A stretch of DNA of 41,440 nt. Origin: an uncultured Clostridia bacterium. Its GTDB lineage: Bacteria; Bacillota; Clostridia; Oscillospirales; CAG-272. This document shows, one piece after another, positions 7,921-17,273 of this stretch; position 1 is the first letter of the stretch; each line of letters opens with the position of its first letter. A model generated the notes under the pieces. It did no database searches, was not told where the DNA came from, and saw nothing but the letters and a program-made list of their open reading frames with translations. Position numbers and translations under genes: made by a program. Location: NCBI GenBank assembly GCA_947630625.1, contig CANRIL010000005.1, positions 70,205 to 111,644 of the forward strand. The letters are read 5' to 3'.

Positions 7921-9417
7921 TTATCCCTGCTCCTGAGCGGGCGGGGGATCGCCTTCGGGATCGGTTACGGGTTCGTCTTCGGGTTCGGTTACGGGCGCCG
8001 TTTCGGGCTCGTCTATCAGAAGCTCCACGCTGCTGATGCCGCTTTCGGTTTTTACGAAATTCGTTATCGTCTCCCTCTCCGCGCCGGTGAGCGGTTCGGA
8101 CACGCGGGCGAGCAGGAGGACGTAGTTCCCGTTCTCCCCCGCCATCAGACCGCATTTAACGTCTGTCAGATTTGTGAATATCGCCGCCGCCTTTTCGGCG
8201 ATCGAAGCGCCGTCGACCTGTCCTTCAAGCTTTTCGGAAAGAGATTTATTCTCCTCGTTTGCCTTTTCAAGCTGCTCCTGCAATTCGCGGATCGTATTAT
8301 CACGCAGCGCGATCGTTATCTTGTCGCTGTCCTCATCTTCGATCTGCCTGTTCTGCATGACGCGGAGCGTGTAATCCTCAAGACTGTAATCGGCGAGCTT
8401 GTCCTCGAGCTCGGACACCCTCGAATCGGACAGCTCGACGCCGACGAGCGAGACTGAGATGGTGCGCTCGATATTGTCAACGCGGCTGCCGACAAGCTGT
8501 GTGTCGGCAAAGACAAATTCGGAATTAAGATAATTGTTTATGTTGCGCTCAAGTATCGACGTATAGACCGTGTACGCGCCGAAGAGCACGCTCGGAACGA
8601 CTGTGACGACGATAAGCGTCGTGATTATGCGGTTTATGCGCTTCTGCTTCTTTAAGTCGAGCTCCTGACGGTACGGGACGCGGAGCATCCGCGTCACGAG
8701 CAGCGCCGACAGCGCGATAAAGAGCGTGTTTATGACGAACAGATAAAGCGCCCCGAAAATAAACGTCGCCTGCTTCGTTGCGATCCCGTAGCCGACGGTG
8801 CAGAGCGGCGGCATCAGCGCGGTGGCAATTGCCACACCGGGGATAACGTTGCTCGATTTCTGCCTCGTGTTGCCTATCGCGCCGGCAATTCCGCCGAAAA
8901 GCGCGATAAGTACGTCCCAGAGCGTCGGGGATGTGCGCGCTATCATCTCGCTCGTCGCCGTCGTCAGAGGCGAAAGCGTAAAATACACGGTCGAGGTGAT
9001 GAGGCTGATCGCAACCTGCGTCGCAAAACGCGCCGCCGCGTGGCGGAGCATCGAAAGATCGCGTATCCCGAGCGAATATCCCATCGTGAGAATTCCGCTC
9101 ATCAGCGGCGAGATCAGCATCGCGCCTATGATGACGGCGGTCGAGTTCACGTTCAACCCGATCGACGCGATCAGTATCGCCAGCATAAGTATCCACATGT
9201 TGGCGCCGTGGATGACGGTGTTTTCCTCCATCATCTCATGCAGCTCGTCATACGACAGCATGTTGCTGCGCATGTCGAGCAGGCTTGAAAAATAATTCTT
9301 TATAATGTGTTTGCCCTGTCCGCTTTCGCTTTCAACGTCAACACTGTTTTTCCCCTGACCGTTTCCGCTTTCCATATCGATCGTCTGCCCCTTTAAGTCA
9401 AATTTGCAGCGGCGCAT
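7921..9417 (-). CDS. DUF389 family membrane protein
   Basis: The 498-residue product matches the DUF389 family: a conserved core with STAVIIGAMLISPLMSGI, a region with ISLITSTVYFTLSPL, GGIAGAIGNTRQ and IATALMPPLCTVGYG, and about six membrane segments between residues 73 and 290. The function of the family is unknown. After the membrane part comes an extracytoplasmic or cytoplasmic C-terminal domain with a coiled coil near 370-400 and an acidic, proline-rich tail. The start at 9417 has AAAGG 5 nt upstream, but the inferred transcript start is only about 8 nt before it. The ATG at 9375 with AAAGGGG upstream is a reasonable alternative. It is a single-gene unit. Confidence 0.9.
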   Translation of the reverse strand: MRRCKFDLKGQTIDMESGNGQGKNSVDVESESGQGKHIIKNYFSSLLDMRSNMLSYDELHEMMEENTVIHGANMWILMLAILIASIGLNVNSTAVIIGAMLISPLMSGILTMGYSLGIRDLSMLRHAAARFATQVAISLITSTVYFTLSPLTTATSEMIARTSPTLWDVLIALFGGIAGAIGNTRQKSSNVIPGVAIATALMPPLCTVGYGIATKQATFIFGALYLFVINTLFIALSALLVTRMLRVPYRQELDLKKQKRINRIITTLIVVTVVPSVLFGAYTVYTSILERNINNYLNSEFVFADTQLVGSRVDNIERTISVSLVGVELSDSRVSELEDKLADYSLEDYTLRVMQNRQIEDEDSDKITIALRDNTIRELQEQLEKANEENKSLSEKLEGQVDGASIAEKAAAIFTNLTDVKCGLMAGENGNYVLLLARVSEPLTGAERETITNFVKTESGISSVELLIDEPETAPVTEPEDEPVTDPEGDPPPAQEQG

Positions 9418-9432
9418 ACGCGCCTTTATTGT

Positions 9433-9461
9433 ATTATATCACTCCTGACACGCCGGGACAA
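9433..9461 (-). promoter_or_regulatory. Promoter of the DUF389 gene
   Basis: Minus-strand TTGTCC (9461-9456) and TATAAT (9438-9433) are spaced by 17 bp, and a TG one base before the -10 box makes it an extended -10 promoter. It lies in the 59-bp gap between the DUF389 gene and the permease gene. Confidence 0.6.
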
Positions 9462-9476
9462 GATTTATTTAACTTT

Positions 9477-11951
9477 TCATTTTCCCGTTCTGCGCCTTAC
9501 AAGAAAAGCAAAAACGAACGCCAGCGCGGCAAACGCGCCGACAAATATGACCGCAAACGCATATTTCCCGCCGAATGCGGCAAGCTCCGCCGACCGCGTG
9601 AGCAGCCTGCCGCCCGCCAGCATCGCGGTCACGTCGACATATTTCATCGCTTGCTGCCCCATATATAAAAGCGCATACGGCAAAAGCGTGAACGCGGCAG
9701 CCGAAAACAGCGCCGGCGGCGTCCTTTTCAGCGCAAACGACGCTGAGCAGCACAAAAATGCGAGCAGCACGTATGGCAGGATGCGCAAAAGCTCGTTTAC
9801 GACGAGATACGCGCCGACCGACATGCCGCCGAGCGAGCTGTAACGTTCGAGCGAGGAAACGGGCGCGCCGAGCACCTTTGCCAGATAATCCGTGCGAATT
9901 ATGCCGTAAATCAGGTCGGCGCCCTCAAATATCACGGCGAGCGCGAGCGAAACTGATGCGGCGGCGGCGAATCTCGCGTAGAAAAGTTCTCTTCTACCGC
10001 GCTTCGTCGTCCGCAGTATGGCGGAAAATTCGCCCTCGGAGCTCTTTTTCGCATAGTCCGCCGCGTACATGCGCGAAAAAACGATTATAATCGCGGCGAG
10101 CAGCAGGAAATTGACGTTGCGGTCGAGCAGCCGCAAAAGCATCGTCTCCGGAATTATCCAGCCGGTTATCCCCGTCTCGCGGCGCAGCGTTTCAAGATAA
10201 TCCATCTTGCCGTTCAGCGATTCAAGCGACGAGATCCCGCTCAGAATTTTGTCCCGCGAGATCAGAAATTCCTTATACTCGTCCCAGCTTATGTTGCCCT
10301 TGCCGTATTCGTCCGCCATATATTCCATTCCCTCCGGGGACGCAAGGAACTTCTGCTCATTATAAAACGAACGTATCTGCTCGGCGCTCTCCTCTTTGTA
10401 CTCGCCGAAATAATTCTCCGCCGCGAAATTCTCGTATTCGAGCCACGTGGACGAGATCGGCGCGTCATATACGGACGACGACCGGACTATAGACAATATA
10501 AATAAAAGCGCCAGCAGAAAGAGATTTCCCGGAGACATGAGCCTGCCGAGCTCCCAGCGGAAAAGCGATGTCCCGCAGCGGCAGCCACGGCGGCCGCCGA
10601 CACGACCGCGCAGGAGCGATGCCGCCGAGTCCGCGCGCGACAGCAGCCATGATTTTATCGCGCCAAGCCTGCCAAAAAGCCCCCGCCGTTTGGGCGTCGG
10701 GATGAGAGTCCGCCTGCCGCCGAATACGATGAGAACGACCCCAGAGGCAGCCGCGACCGCGACGGCGGCCAAAACCGAGACGGCAAGCGTGCTGTAATAA
10801 TGGCCGAAAATAAGTATCTCTGAATATCGCGATATGAACGTCTCGTTCGCCATATCGACAAGATTCGGGACCGCCGACGGAAACGAGCTGACCGCGACAT
10901 TCAACGCTATAAACACAGCGCCGGCGATATACGTCGCGGCGTGCGAAAACGTCAGCGCCGGTACGACTGCCGCCACGCACGAAAACGCTGCCGCCGCGAG
11001 CACGCGCATCAACACGAGCAGCACAAAATAACCGCCGACCGTGACCGGATACGGGCAGTCCCAACGCATAAACTGAACGTTCATGTCAACGGGCGACAAA
11101 CCCGTCACCGCATACGTCGTCACGATCTCGGCAGCCGTGAAAAGAAGCGCCGCGCCGACGGAAACGATCAGAAGCGCGCCGAATTTCGCCGATGCCGTCC
11201 TTATCCTGCCGCCGCGCGTCGTCCTTATGACCGGCATAAAGCCGACGGAGCGGTCGTAAAGGAATATAACGTCCGCCGCCAGCAGCAGAAACAGGAACAT
11301 AAACACGGGAAATTCCGTATAGTAAAGCATTATCTCCCAGCCGTACTGCTGCCCCTTTTTGAAGCTGATATTCTCCTTCAGCGACGTGTATACGGAATTG
11401 AAATGGCGCTCGTATTCATAAACGGGCAATTCTGTCGCCCCTGAATTTTCGCAGCGCCGGATAGCTCCGTTTGTCACCTCGATTATGTCGTCAATATGAT
11501 CGACGACCATATTCTTTATGTTATCGAGATTTTCATATGAATCGAAGAAAAAGCCGTCTATCACGGGCGTCCCGTCGGAGCGGTAATAGCCGAGCTTGTC
11601 TTCGTATGTGACGCCGTGCTCGGCGAGCATTTCCTCGGTCACGCGGAAACCGACAAGCTCCTCATCCGTCATGCCCGCCTTTATCTCCTCCGAAACGCGG
11701 TCAGCCTCTTCGCGGTAGCGCATATAATCCTTCCGGATCGCCTCTATTGCCTCCGGCTCCGTATCTATACGGCGGATGAAATCGGACAAAAGCTCGTTTG
11801 CCTCGCGGTCATAGTTCGACGCCATAAAACTGTCGGGCCCGATATCAAGATAATAGTAATAAAAAGCCGAACCCGCCAAAAGCAGCGCGAGCAGGACCCA
11901 CAGATACCGCACACCGGACAGCTTTTTCAGTTCAAACATCAAAAGCTTCAT
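9477..11951 (-). CDS. Fused ABC-2 type transporter permease (two halves in one chain)
   Basis: The 824-residue membrane protein starts MKLLMFELKKLSG, a typical ABC-2 permease start with an amphipathic helix before the first membrane segment. It has a large outside loop (about 30-200), a block of membrane segments (about 210-420), then a second start-like segment near 470 (LFRWELGRLMSPGN), another charged loop and a second membrane block to the end. It thus resembles two permease halves joined head to tail. The start at 11951 is chosen for its GGAGG 8 nt upstream; the ATG at 11969 overlaps the preceding lipoprotein stop but lacks a site. No ATPase lies in this operon, so it may use the ATPase at 17430-18245. 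The substrate is unknown. Confidence 0.8.
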   Translation of the reverse strand: MKLLMFELKKLSGVRYLWVLLALLLAGSAFYYYYLDIGPDSFMASNYDREANELLSDFIRRIDTEPEAIEAIRKDYMRYREEADRVSEEIKAGMTDEELVGFRVTEEMLAEHGVTYEDKLGYYRSDGTPVIDGFFFDSYENLDNIKNMVVDHIDDIIEVTNGAIRRCENSGATELPVYEYERHFNSVYTSLKENISFKKGQQYGWEIMLYYTEFPVFMFLFLLLAADVIFLYDRSVGFMPVIRTTRGGRIRTASAKFGALLIVSVGAALLFTAAEIVTTYAVTGLSPVDMNVQFMRWDCPYPVTVGGYFVLLVLMRVLAAAAFSCVAAVVPALTFSHAATYIAGAVFIALNVAVSSFPSAVPNLVDMANETFISRYSEILIFGHYYSTLAVSVLAAVAVAAASGVVLIVFGGRRTLIPTPKRRGLFGRLGAIKSWLLSRADSAASLLRGRVGGRRGCRCGTSLFRWELGRLMSPGNLFLLALLFILSIVRSSSVYDAPISSTWLEYENFAAENYFGEYKEESAEQIRSFYNEQKFLASPEGMEYMADEYGKGNISWDEYKEFLISRDKILSGISSLESLNGKMDYLETLRRETGITGWIIPETMLLRLLDRNVNFLLLAAIIIVFSRMYAADYAKKSSEGEFSAILRTTKRGRRELFYARFAAAASVSLALAVIFEGADLIYGIIRTDYLAKVLGAPVSSLERYSSLGGMSVGAYLVVNELLRILPYVLLAFLCCSASFALKRTPPALFSAAAFTLLPYALLYMGQQAMKYVDVTAMLAGGRLLTRSAELAAFGGKYAFAVIFVGAFAALAFVFAFLVRRRTGK

Positions 11952-11965
11952 CTGCTCGCCTCCGA

Positions 11966-13165
11966 TCATTCAGGCCTGCGGCTGTGGCTCAGCACCGACC
12001 ACTTGCCCGTATCCGTATCAGCTATGCACATCGCCTCATAAAAGCTGTCGTCCGGAACAGAGTCAAGCTCACGATAGCGCCAGCCCTCGAAAAGTATTTT
12101 CCCGTCGGCAGCGTCCGTGATGCTTATAGCCGAGACTCCGTCGAGGGAAACGCACGCCTCGGATTTTTTCGTCCCGGCGTCATAACGGTAAATGACGCCG
12201 CTGTCGTATGAACGCGGAACGACGTTTTTGCCGCCGACCGTCACCTCGCCGTATTCCTTATATTCATAGATATTGTAATAAAGATCCCCGTCCCCGGGCA
12301 TCCATTCGAGAACGCCTTTTGCGACGAGCGACTCACCGGCGGGGATATCGTCGAGCCTTACGGCGTAAACGTCGGACGATGTAACTACCGCGTTTATATC
12401 GGAAACGTCTTTGACGTTCCGCTCGAAATACAGCACCCCTGAATCGACATACGCGCGTTTGCCTACCGACTCAAATCCGCAGTCATATACCTCGCGAAGG
12501 CCGGAAAAATCAGCCTCGCAGCTGTAAACCTTGCCGCCCGAATCCTTCATATATATTCTTCCGTCCATGATGCCTATAAGGTCGGCGCGCGTGCCGCCGT
12601 CAAGGTACGCGCACTCGCCCGATCGAGCGTCGACAGAACCGATCCTGCCGTCGCCGCCGGACATATATATTTTCCCGTCAAAAAATATGCTGCGCGTGGT
12701 GCCGTAGATCTCCGTATATGCGACGTTGCGCGACTTGCCCGTCGCGGCGTCGAACACCCTGACGGCGTCCATCCTCTGCTCACCTCTGTCGAGCGGCTTG
12801 TTTTCGCCGCCCTCGACCGTATATAACCGGCGAGGCCCTATCATATACACGAACGGGAGCGCTCGCCCCTCAGGCTTTACAACGAGCGTCGAGGTCACCA
12901 TATATTCCGGCGCAGCCTCGCACTCGGGATAATAGTGCCGGCAGAGCGGGTCTATGCACGCACGGTAAACCTTGCCCGGCTCAGAAGAATATACGCAGTA
13001 AAGCCCGTCCCTGTCCGCATAATACGCGGAATCCCCCGCGAATGAACTTGTCGAATAAACTTTATCTCCCCATTCGATCCTCGCGCCGCAGCCCGCAAGG
13101 CAAATGGGGAGACAGACAAGCAGCAGAACGGCGGCGGGCAAAATATGCTTTTTTATGTAATTCAC
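11966..13165 (-). CDS. Beta-propeller-like lipoprotein with a C-x4-C-x-H-x4-C motif
   Basis: A signal peptide ends in the lipobox LAGC with Cys26 as the lipid anchor, so the 399-residue protein should sit on the outer face of the membrane. Repeated short strands such as DGKIYMSGG, DGRIYMKDS and SGVLYFERN suggest a propeller of about 40-residue blades, like DUF5050-type proteins. C70, C75, H77 and C82 form the motif C-x4-C-x-H-x4-C, shared at the same positions with the lipoprotein at 19130. It overlaps or abuts the permease gene downstream, which suggests a solute-sensing or accessory role in that transporter. The exact function is unknown. Confidence 0.75.
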   Translation of the reverse strand: MNYIKKHILPAAVLLLVCLPICLAGCGARIEWGDKVYSTSSFAGDSAYYADRDGLYCVYSSEPGKVYRACIDPLCRHYYPECEAAPEYMVTSTLVVKPEGRALPFVYMIGPRRLYTVEGGENKPLDRGEQRMDAVRVFDAATGKSRNVAYTEIYGTTRSIFFDGKIYMSGGDGRIGSVDARSGECAYLDGGTRADLIGIMDGRIYMKDSGGKVYSCEADFSGLREVYDCGFESVGKRAYVDSGVLYFERNVKDVSDINAVVTSSDVYAVRLDDIPAGESLVAKGVLEWMPGDGDLYYNIYEYKEYGEVTVGGKNVVPRSYDSGVIYRYDAGTKKSEACVSLDGVSAISITDAADGKILFEGWRYRELDSVPDDSFYEAMCIADTDTGKWSVLSHSRRPE

Positions 13166-13214
13166 CTTCGTTCCCTCTCTTTTATTTTACCTGCTTAAGC
13201 TTCCGCATATATCC

Positions 13215-14768
13215 TCATGCGTCCTTCGGCAGACGCGGCGTAAACTGTTCATCGAGGTAGATGAACCGGTGCGTTTTTGCGGAAAACGTGTATTCAACAT
13301 ACATCGTCATTTCCGTATCGTTTAATTTTCTGATCAGCTCGGGGTCGTCCGGCATATCTTCAATGTCAAGATCACCCGTCCTCAGCTTTGCGCAGTATAC
13401 TATCCGCTCATCATCTATATACCGGACATCGCATACAATTATGCCGTCAAGCGAAAAGACCTCTTCCTCCCGACCTGTTTTTGTATCGTATCTGCAAAGC
13501 GAACTTGATGCGTAATCATAAATCGGAATATTCTCCGAATCCGTATATCCTTCCGGATACATATATGCGAAAATACCAACGTGCGTATAGTATATGTAGT
13601 TCCCGTATTTTACCATCCCTTCGCCGACCTCCTCGGAGATGACCTCCGGGGGCAGCTCTCCCGTAAGCTTATATCTATATAGACTGTCGCGCCCGGGATA
13701 GTTCTTTGTATCTTCGTTGAAGCGCAGATACATATACTCGTCATCAAACAAAGACAAACTGATGACATATTTCGACTCATAATATTCCTTCGCGCGCCCG
13801 GCATCGAAAAGGGCGCACATTTCCTCGCACCCGGAAAAATCCGGCTGCATCCTAAACAGGATCCCGCTTTGCGATATCGCATACAGTTTGCCGTCGTTTA
13901 TGCCGGCAAAATAGACGCCCTCCGTTATGTCTTTATTTTCCTCGTTGAAATATTTTGTCTCACCCGTCTGCGTGTCTACGCTCCATAGCAGAAGGGTTTT
14001 TAAGTCTTCCTGACTTGCGCTGTCGTTTACATATATTTTGCCGTCATAATAGAATTCGCCTCTCAGCCATGGATACCCGAGCATTACCGCACGGCGGACG
14101 CCCGTTGTCATGTCATATTCGAAAAGTACACTTATTTCCTGGGTCAATTTGTCCCTCCAGTTGGTACAGTACTTGCCAAGCTCAGCTGAAAGGTCAATTG
14201 AGTGACCGCCTATTTTAACATCCTTTAGCGAAATATTCACAAGATAATAAATGATCCTGTCGCCGGTCGTCCTGTCGTCAAATGAGAACAGCACCGAGAC
14301 ATTGTGTGCGGGACACCTTAAGTCTCTATGCTCGCAGCCGTCGATGCGGCATAAAATCTCAGGTTCCGTGTTATCTACGTAATTCCAAATATACTCCCTC
14401 CTTGTATCATCTTTTTCCTCAGTGTCGTTTTTGCTGCCGCCCCCGGCTCCCGGTCTGTTATTATAGTCGTCAAGGTAGTTTTCGTCATAGGGCTCAATAA
14501 ACATGCTTCCTTCCGCGAGACGATCGTCATATACTATATCGTCTTTCGGTCGGAATTCATGGCTGCCCACCGTCGGCGTCAGTATGTGCAGCGCCTCCAG
14601 CTTTGCTTCCTCCTCCGTCATCGTTTCGCTGCCCGCGTTTTCCGTCGTCCCGGCTTCCGTGCCGGGTCCGCCTGTTCCGCTGTCAGGCGCATCTCTGAGG
14701 CTGCACGCGCACAGCGCAAGTGCGAGGATAATGAGCAGAGCCGCCGCCAAATATGAGCTTCGCTTCAT
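13215..14768 (-). CDS. Large beta-propeller-like lipoprotein with a C-x4-C-x-H-x4-C motif
   Basis: The 517-residue product has a signal peptide with lipobox LCAC (Cys22), then a low-complexity Gly/Thr/Glu linker and a propeller-like body with repeats such as DGKLYAISQ and YGNYIYYTH. The motif C140-x4-C145-x-H147-x4-C152 matches the neighbouring lipoproteins. The start at 14768 has GGGGAGG 6 nt upstream; the open frame extends to 14843 without a good site. It is the first gene of an operon with the next lipoprotein and the fused permease, driven by the promoter at 14910-14882. No enzyme motif was recognised. Confidence 0.72.
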   Translation of the reverse strand: MKRSSYLAAALLIILALALCACSLRDAPDSGTGGPGTEAGTTENAGSETMTEEEAKLEALHILTPTVGSHEFRPKDDIVYDDRLAEGSMFIEPYDENYLDDYNNRPGAGGGSKNDTEEKDDTRREYIWNYVDNTEPEILCRIDGCEHRDLRCPAHNVSVLFSFDDRTTGDRIIYYLVNISLKDVKIGGHSIDLSAELGKYCTNWRDKLTQEISVLFEYDMTTGVRRAVMLGYPWLRGEFYYDGKIYVNDSASQEDLKTLLLWSVDTQTGETKYFNEENKDITEGVYFAGINDGKLYAISQSGILFRMQPDFSGCEEMCALFDAGRAKEYYESKYVISLSLFDDEYMYLRFNEDTKNYPGRDSLYRYKLTGELPPEVISEEVGEGMVKYGNYIYYTHVGIFAYMYPEGYTDSENIPIYDYASSSLCRYDTKTGREEEVFSLDGIIVCDVRYIDDERIVYCAKLRTGDLDIEDMPDDPELIRKLNDTEMTMYVEYTFSAKTHRFIYLDEQFTPRLPKDA

Positions 14769-14881
14769 AAAATACCTCCCCATACTGTTATTGATCAAGG
14801 CAAATTCCGCATTTTTTAATCGCAAATCAATGCCGGTAAACATTATATCTATATATGAATTTGCCGTTTTTTTCTATTGAA

Positions 14882-14910
14882 ATTGTAGCATATTTTGTTA
14901 TTTACGTCAA
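14882..14910 (-). promoter_or_regulatory. Promoter of the lipoprotein-permease operon
   Basis: Minus-strand TTGACG (14910-14905) and TACAAT (14887-14882) are spaced by 17 bp, with TGC directly before the -10 box (extended -10). The start would be near 14875, about 107 nt before the lipoprotein ATG. Apart from this and the hairpin at 15089-15127, the gene-free stretch 14769-15148 shows nothing else recognisable. Confidence 0.75.
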
Positions 14911-15088
14911 TATATTTTGCGGATATTTATCTATATAATTTGCAGATCATATAAAAATTTTGCTGCCGCCTGCGCGATAATCAAGCTAATGTAATCACAT
15001 CAAATTTCTGTTATTTCCGTGCAGGCCGCCGTCCCGCCGGATCATATCACACGTCGCCGCGCCGCTTATATCCCGGCGCAGATCGAAT

Positions 15089-15127
15089 AAACCCGCCGGC
15101 TGCCAGATGATGGCTGCCGGCGGGTTT
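15089..15127 (-). terminator. Terminator downstream of the holin-like gene
   Basis: AAACCCGCCGGC (15089-15100) pairs over 12 bp with GCCGGCGGGTTT (15116-15127). On the minus strand the stem ends GGGTTTATT, a short U-tract. It lies 21 bp after the holin-like stop codon and separates this unit from the operon promoter at 14910. Confidence 0.65.
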
Positions 15128-15148
15128 GATCTGCCGCAATATTTTCGG

Positions 15149-15376
15149 TCATTCTTCCTTTTTGCCCGTCCTGCCGGAGAGCTGCTTATTGTAGTACATC
15201 GAATCGATCCCGAGAACGACGCCTAAAAATGTGTCCGCCGCCGTTATCGTTCCTACTATCTGCCCGCCGAGCGGCAGTCCCCAGATTTCAGACAGTGCAA
15301 AATACAGCGTGCCCGCCGCCGGAAGTATAAGCTGCGCGACCCACTTGATGATGTCATAAACTTTACTGTTCATCAT
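15149..15376 (-). CDS. Small holin-like membrane protein (Dp-1 type)
   Basis: The 75-residue product has two hydrophobic segments (about 10-28 and 38-58), a short loop with EIWGLPLGGQIVGTI, and a charged C-terminus. This pattern, with VYDIIKWVAQLILPAAGTLYF at the start, resembles Dp-1-family phage holins. Holins make pores in the membrane at phage lysis. No endolysin or other phage gene is nearby, so it is either a prophage leftover or a host holin-like protein. AGAGGA lies 8 nt upstream of the first of two adjacent ATG codons. It follows the permease gene by 46 bp on the same strand. Confidence 0.7.
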   Translation of the reverse strand: MMNSKVYDIIKWVAQLILPAAGTLYFALSEIWGLPLGGQIVGTITAADTFLGVVLGIDSMYYNKQLSGRTGKKEE

Positions 15377-15422
15377 GTCCGATGTCCTCTTTTCGGTTTA
15401 ATTGCATTTTGCCCCATCCGCA

Positions 15423-17273
15423 TTATATTCGGCGTCCGCCGGAAAAGTCCCCGATCGCCGCCTGTTTTTTCGCGGCGCCGTTGACGGCGAACGCCGCGGC
15501 GGCGAGCGCCTCCGTCAGCGCCCAATATGCGCCGTATCGCATGAAAACGACGACTATTATCGGCAGCGCGCCGAGCGGCGGCTTCATCCCGATGGCGACG
15601 GCAGGCTTTGTCCATGACGAAAAGCCGTACCGCCAGCTTATGAAAAGAAGTTCGGACGCGAAAATTAAACTCAGGACGACGGACGAAACGACAAGCGACA
15701 CCGCAAGCTTGCGGCGTAAATACTTCCCCCTTTCGTCCCTGAAGAGCGCGGAGGACAGAATTCGGTCATATCCCGTCGTCCGCTCGGAAAACACATACGG
15801 CAAAACAACCGTCAACACCGCCAGCGCGGGGATAAAATCGACGCCGCGCGCAAAAAGCGCGCGCCACCCAAGGTCGTAGACGAGCGCGCCGTCTATGCCG
15901 GGGCGATATTCCCCGATAAAGCGCAGCTTTTCTTCGATGCTCTCATATACGGTCAGCATAAATTCCGCCGACGATGCGCGCTTTACGAGCTTTGAATATT
16001 CCTCCCCTGAGATTTCCCCCGCCGCGTGCTTTTCGCGCGCGCTATCCCTCGCCGCCAGCGCCTCCCGCGCGTCAGCGATTTTCATTTCAATATGCGCGCT
16101 CTGCTCCTCAAACGTCATCTCCGCCATATCGTCAACGGTCTGCCTGTACGCCGCCTCCCACGACGAGGTGCGGCTGCGGGTCCCCGTCACGAGCAGCGTT
16201 ACGCTCAGCGCTGTCAGCACCGCGACCGGGATCACGGCACGCGCACAGCACGCGCGGCGGAATTCATAATATATGAGCTTGTGCCCGCGTCCGCTCTCAG
16301 TCCGACCGCGTTTTTTTCCGGACGCGCGGACGTTCGAATATGACATAACGCCGAAAACAAAGCACGCGGAAAAGACCGCCGCCAATGCCAGAAGCAAAGC
16401 GACGGCAAACACGGCGCGCGAAAAAAATACGCCTCCGCCGAATCCTATGCCGCTGTACCTTTTCAGAAACGAATCCGACAAAGCGCCGGTGAACGTGAAA
16501 TTATATAAAAACGAGAGCACGTCCGTGCTGTTCGCATATATGGTCACATCGACCGAAACGGCGACGATCGCGGCGAGCGCTGCATAAACGGCGCGTTTGA
16601 GGAAAATGACCGCCACCATAGACAAAACGCCGAGCGCGATCGACGCCAATATTGATATAAGCAGCCGCAAAGCGACGCCGCCCGCCGCCGTTATGTCATA
16701 CGGGCAGCGCATATACGCTTCAACAGATGCGATCGGCGCACCTCCGCCGTTAAATCCGACCGAAATGTACACGCCCGCGGCGGCGGACACCGCCGCCAAA
16801 AGATTAAACCCAACCGCCGCCGCGCCTACGAGCAGCAGCTTTGAACACGCAATACCGCGCCTGCGCTCCTTAAGCGACAAAATCAAAAGGTCGCCGCGCA
16901 CCTCAGCTGAGGCCACGATAAACGCGACGGCGGCTGTCGCCGCCGTCGCCGAGACAAACGGCGCCGACATAGACAAAAGCTCACCCCACCCGCGAACCTC
17001 GGCAGAAACATCGTTGTCCGTCAATGCACCATAAAGGCCGATAACGTTTTCCTGAAAGCGCGCGGGCGCGCTCCCCTTGTCCGCGATCCGCCGATAGTTG
17101 AGCTTCGCGTCGTAGATGATATCGTCAAGCGCGGAGGCATAAATTTTGCCGTAGCCGTCAGGCTTTTCCTCATGGCGCGCGAGCAGTCCCGACATAATGC
17201 TCACGATTAGCAGCAAAATCGAGATCACGGCGAGCGAGCGCGCCGTTGCCTTTTTTAGTTCAAATTTTATCAT
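15423..17273 (-). CDS. Fused ABC-2 type transporter permease
   Basis: The 616-residue membrane protein starts MIKFELKKATARS with a first membrane segment at 15-32, a cytoplasmic or outside loop, and a block of about five segments to residue 325. A second start-like segment follows (LIYYEFRRACCAR, near 345), then a charged coiled region and a second membrane block. It therefore has the same two-half layout as the 824-residue permease. The ATPase gene lies just upstream and is the obvious partner. The start is unusual: three tandem copies of the first ~17 codons precede the gene, and only the copy at 17273 (GGGGG 5 nt upstream) is in frame with the body. The substrate is unknown; export of a lipid, peptide or antibiotic is possible. 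Confidence 0.8.
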   Translation of the reverse strand: MIKFELKKATARSLAVISILLLIVSIMSGLLARHEEKPDGYGKIYASALDDIIYDAKLNYRRIADKGSAPARFQENVIGLYGALTDNDVSAEVRGWGELLSMSAPFVSATAATAAVAFIVASAEVRGDLLILSLKERRRGIACSKLLLVGAAAVGFNLLAAVSAAAGVYISVGFNGGGAPIASVEAYMRCPYDITAAGGVALRLLISILASIALGVLSMVAVIFLKRAVYAALAAIVAVSVDVTIYANSTDVLSFLYNFTFTGALSDSFLKRYSGIGFGGGVFFSRAVFAVALLLALAAVFSACFVFGVMSYSNVRASGKKRGRTESGRGHKLIYYEFRRACCARAVIPVAVLTALSVTLLVTGTRSRTSSWEAAYRQTVDDMAEMTFEEQSAHIEMKIADAREALAARDSAREKHAAGEISGEEYSKLVKRASSAEFMLTVYESIEEKLRFIGEYRPGIDGALVYDLGWRALFARGVDFIPALAVLTVVLPYVFSERTTGYDRILSSALFRDERGKYLRRKLAVSLVVSSVVLSLIFASELLFISWRYGFSSWTKPAVAIGMKPPLGALPIIVVVFMRYGAYWALTEALAAAAFAVNGAAKKQAAIGDFSGGRRI

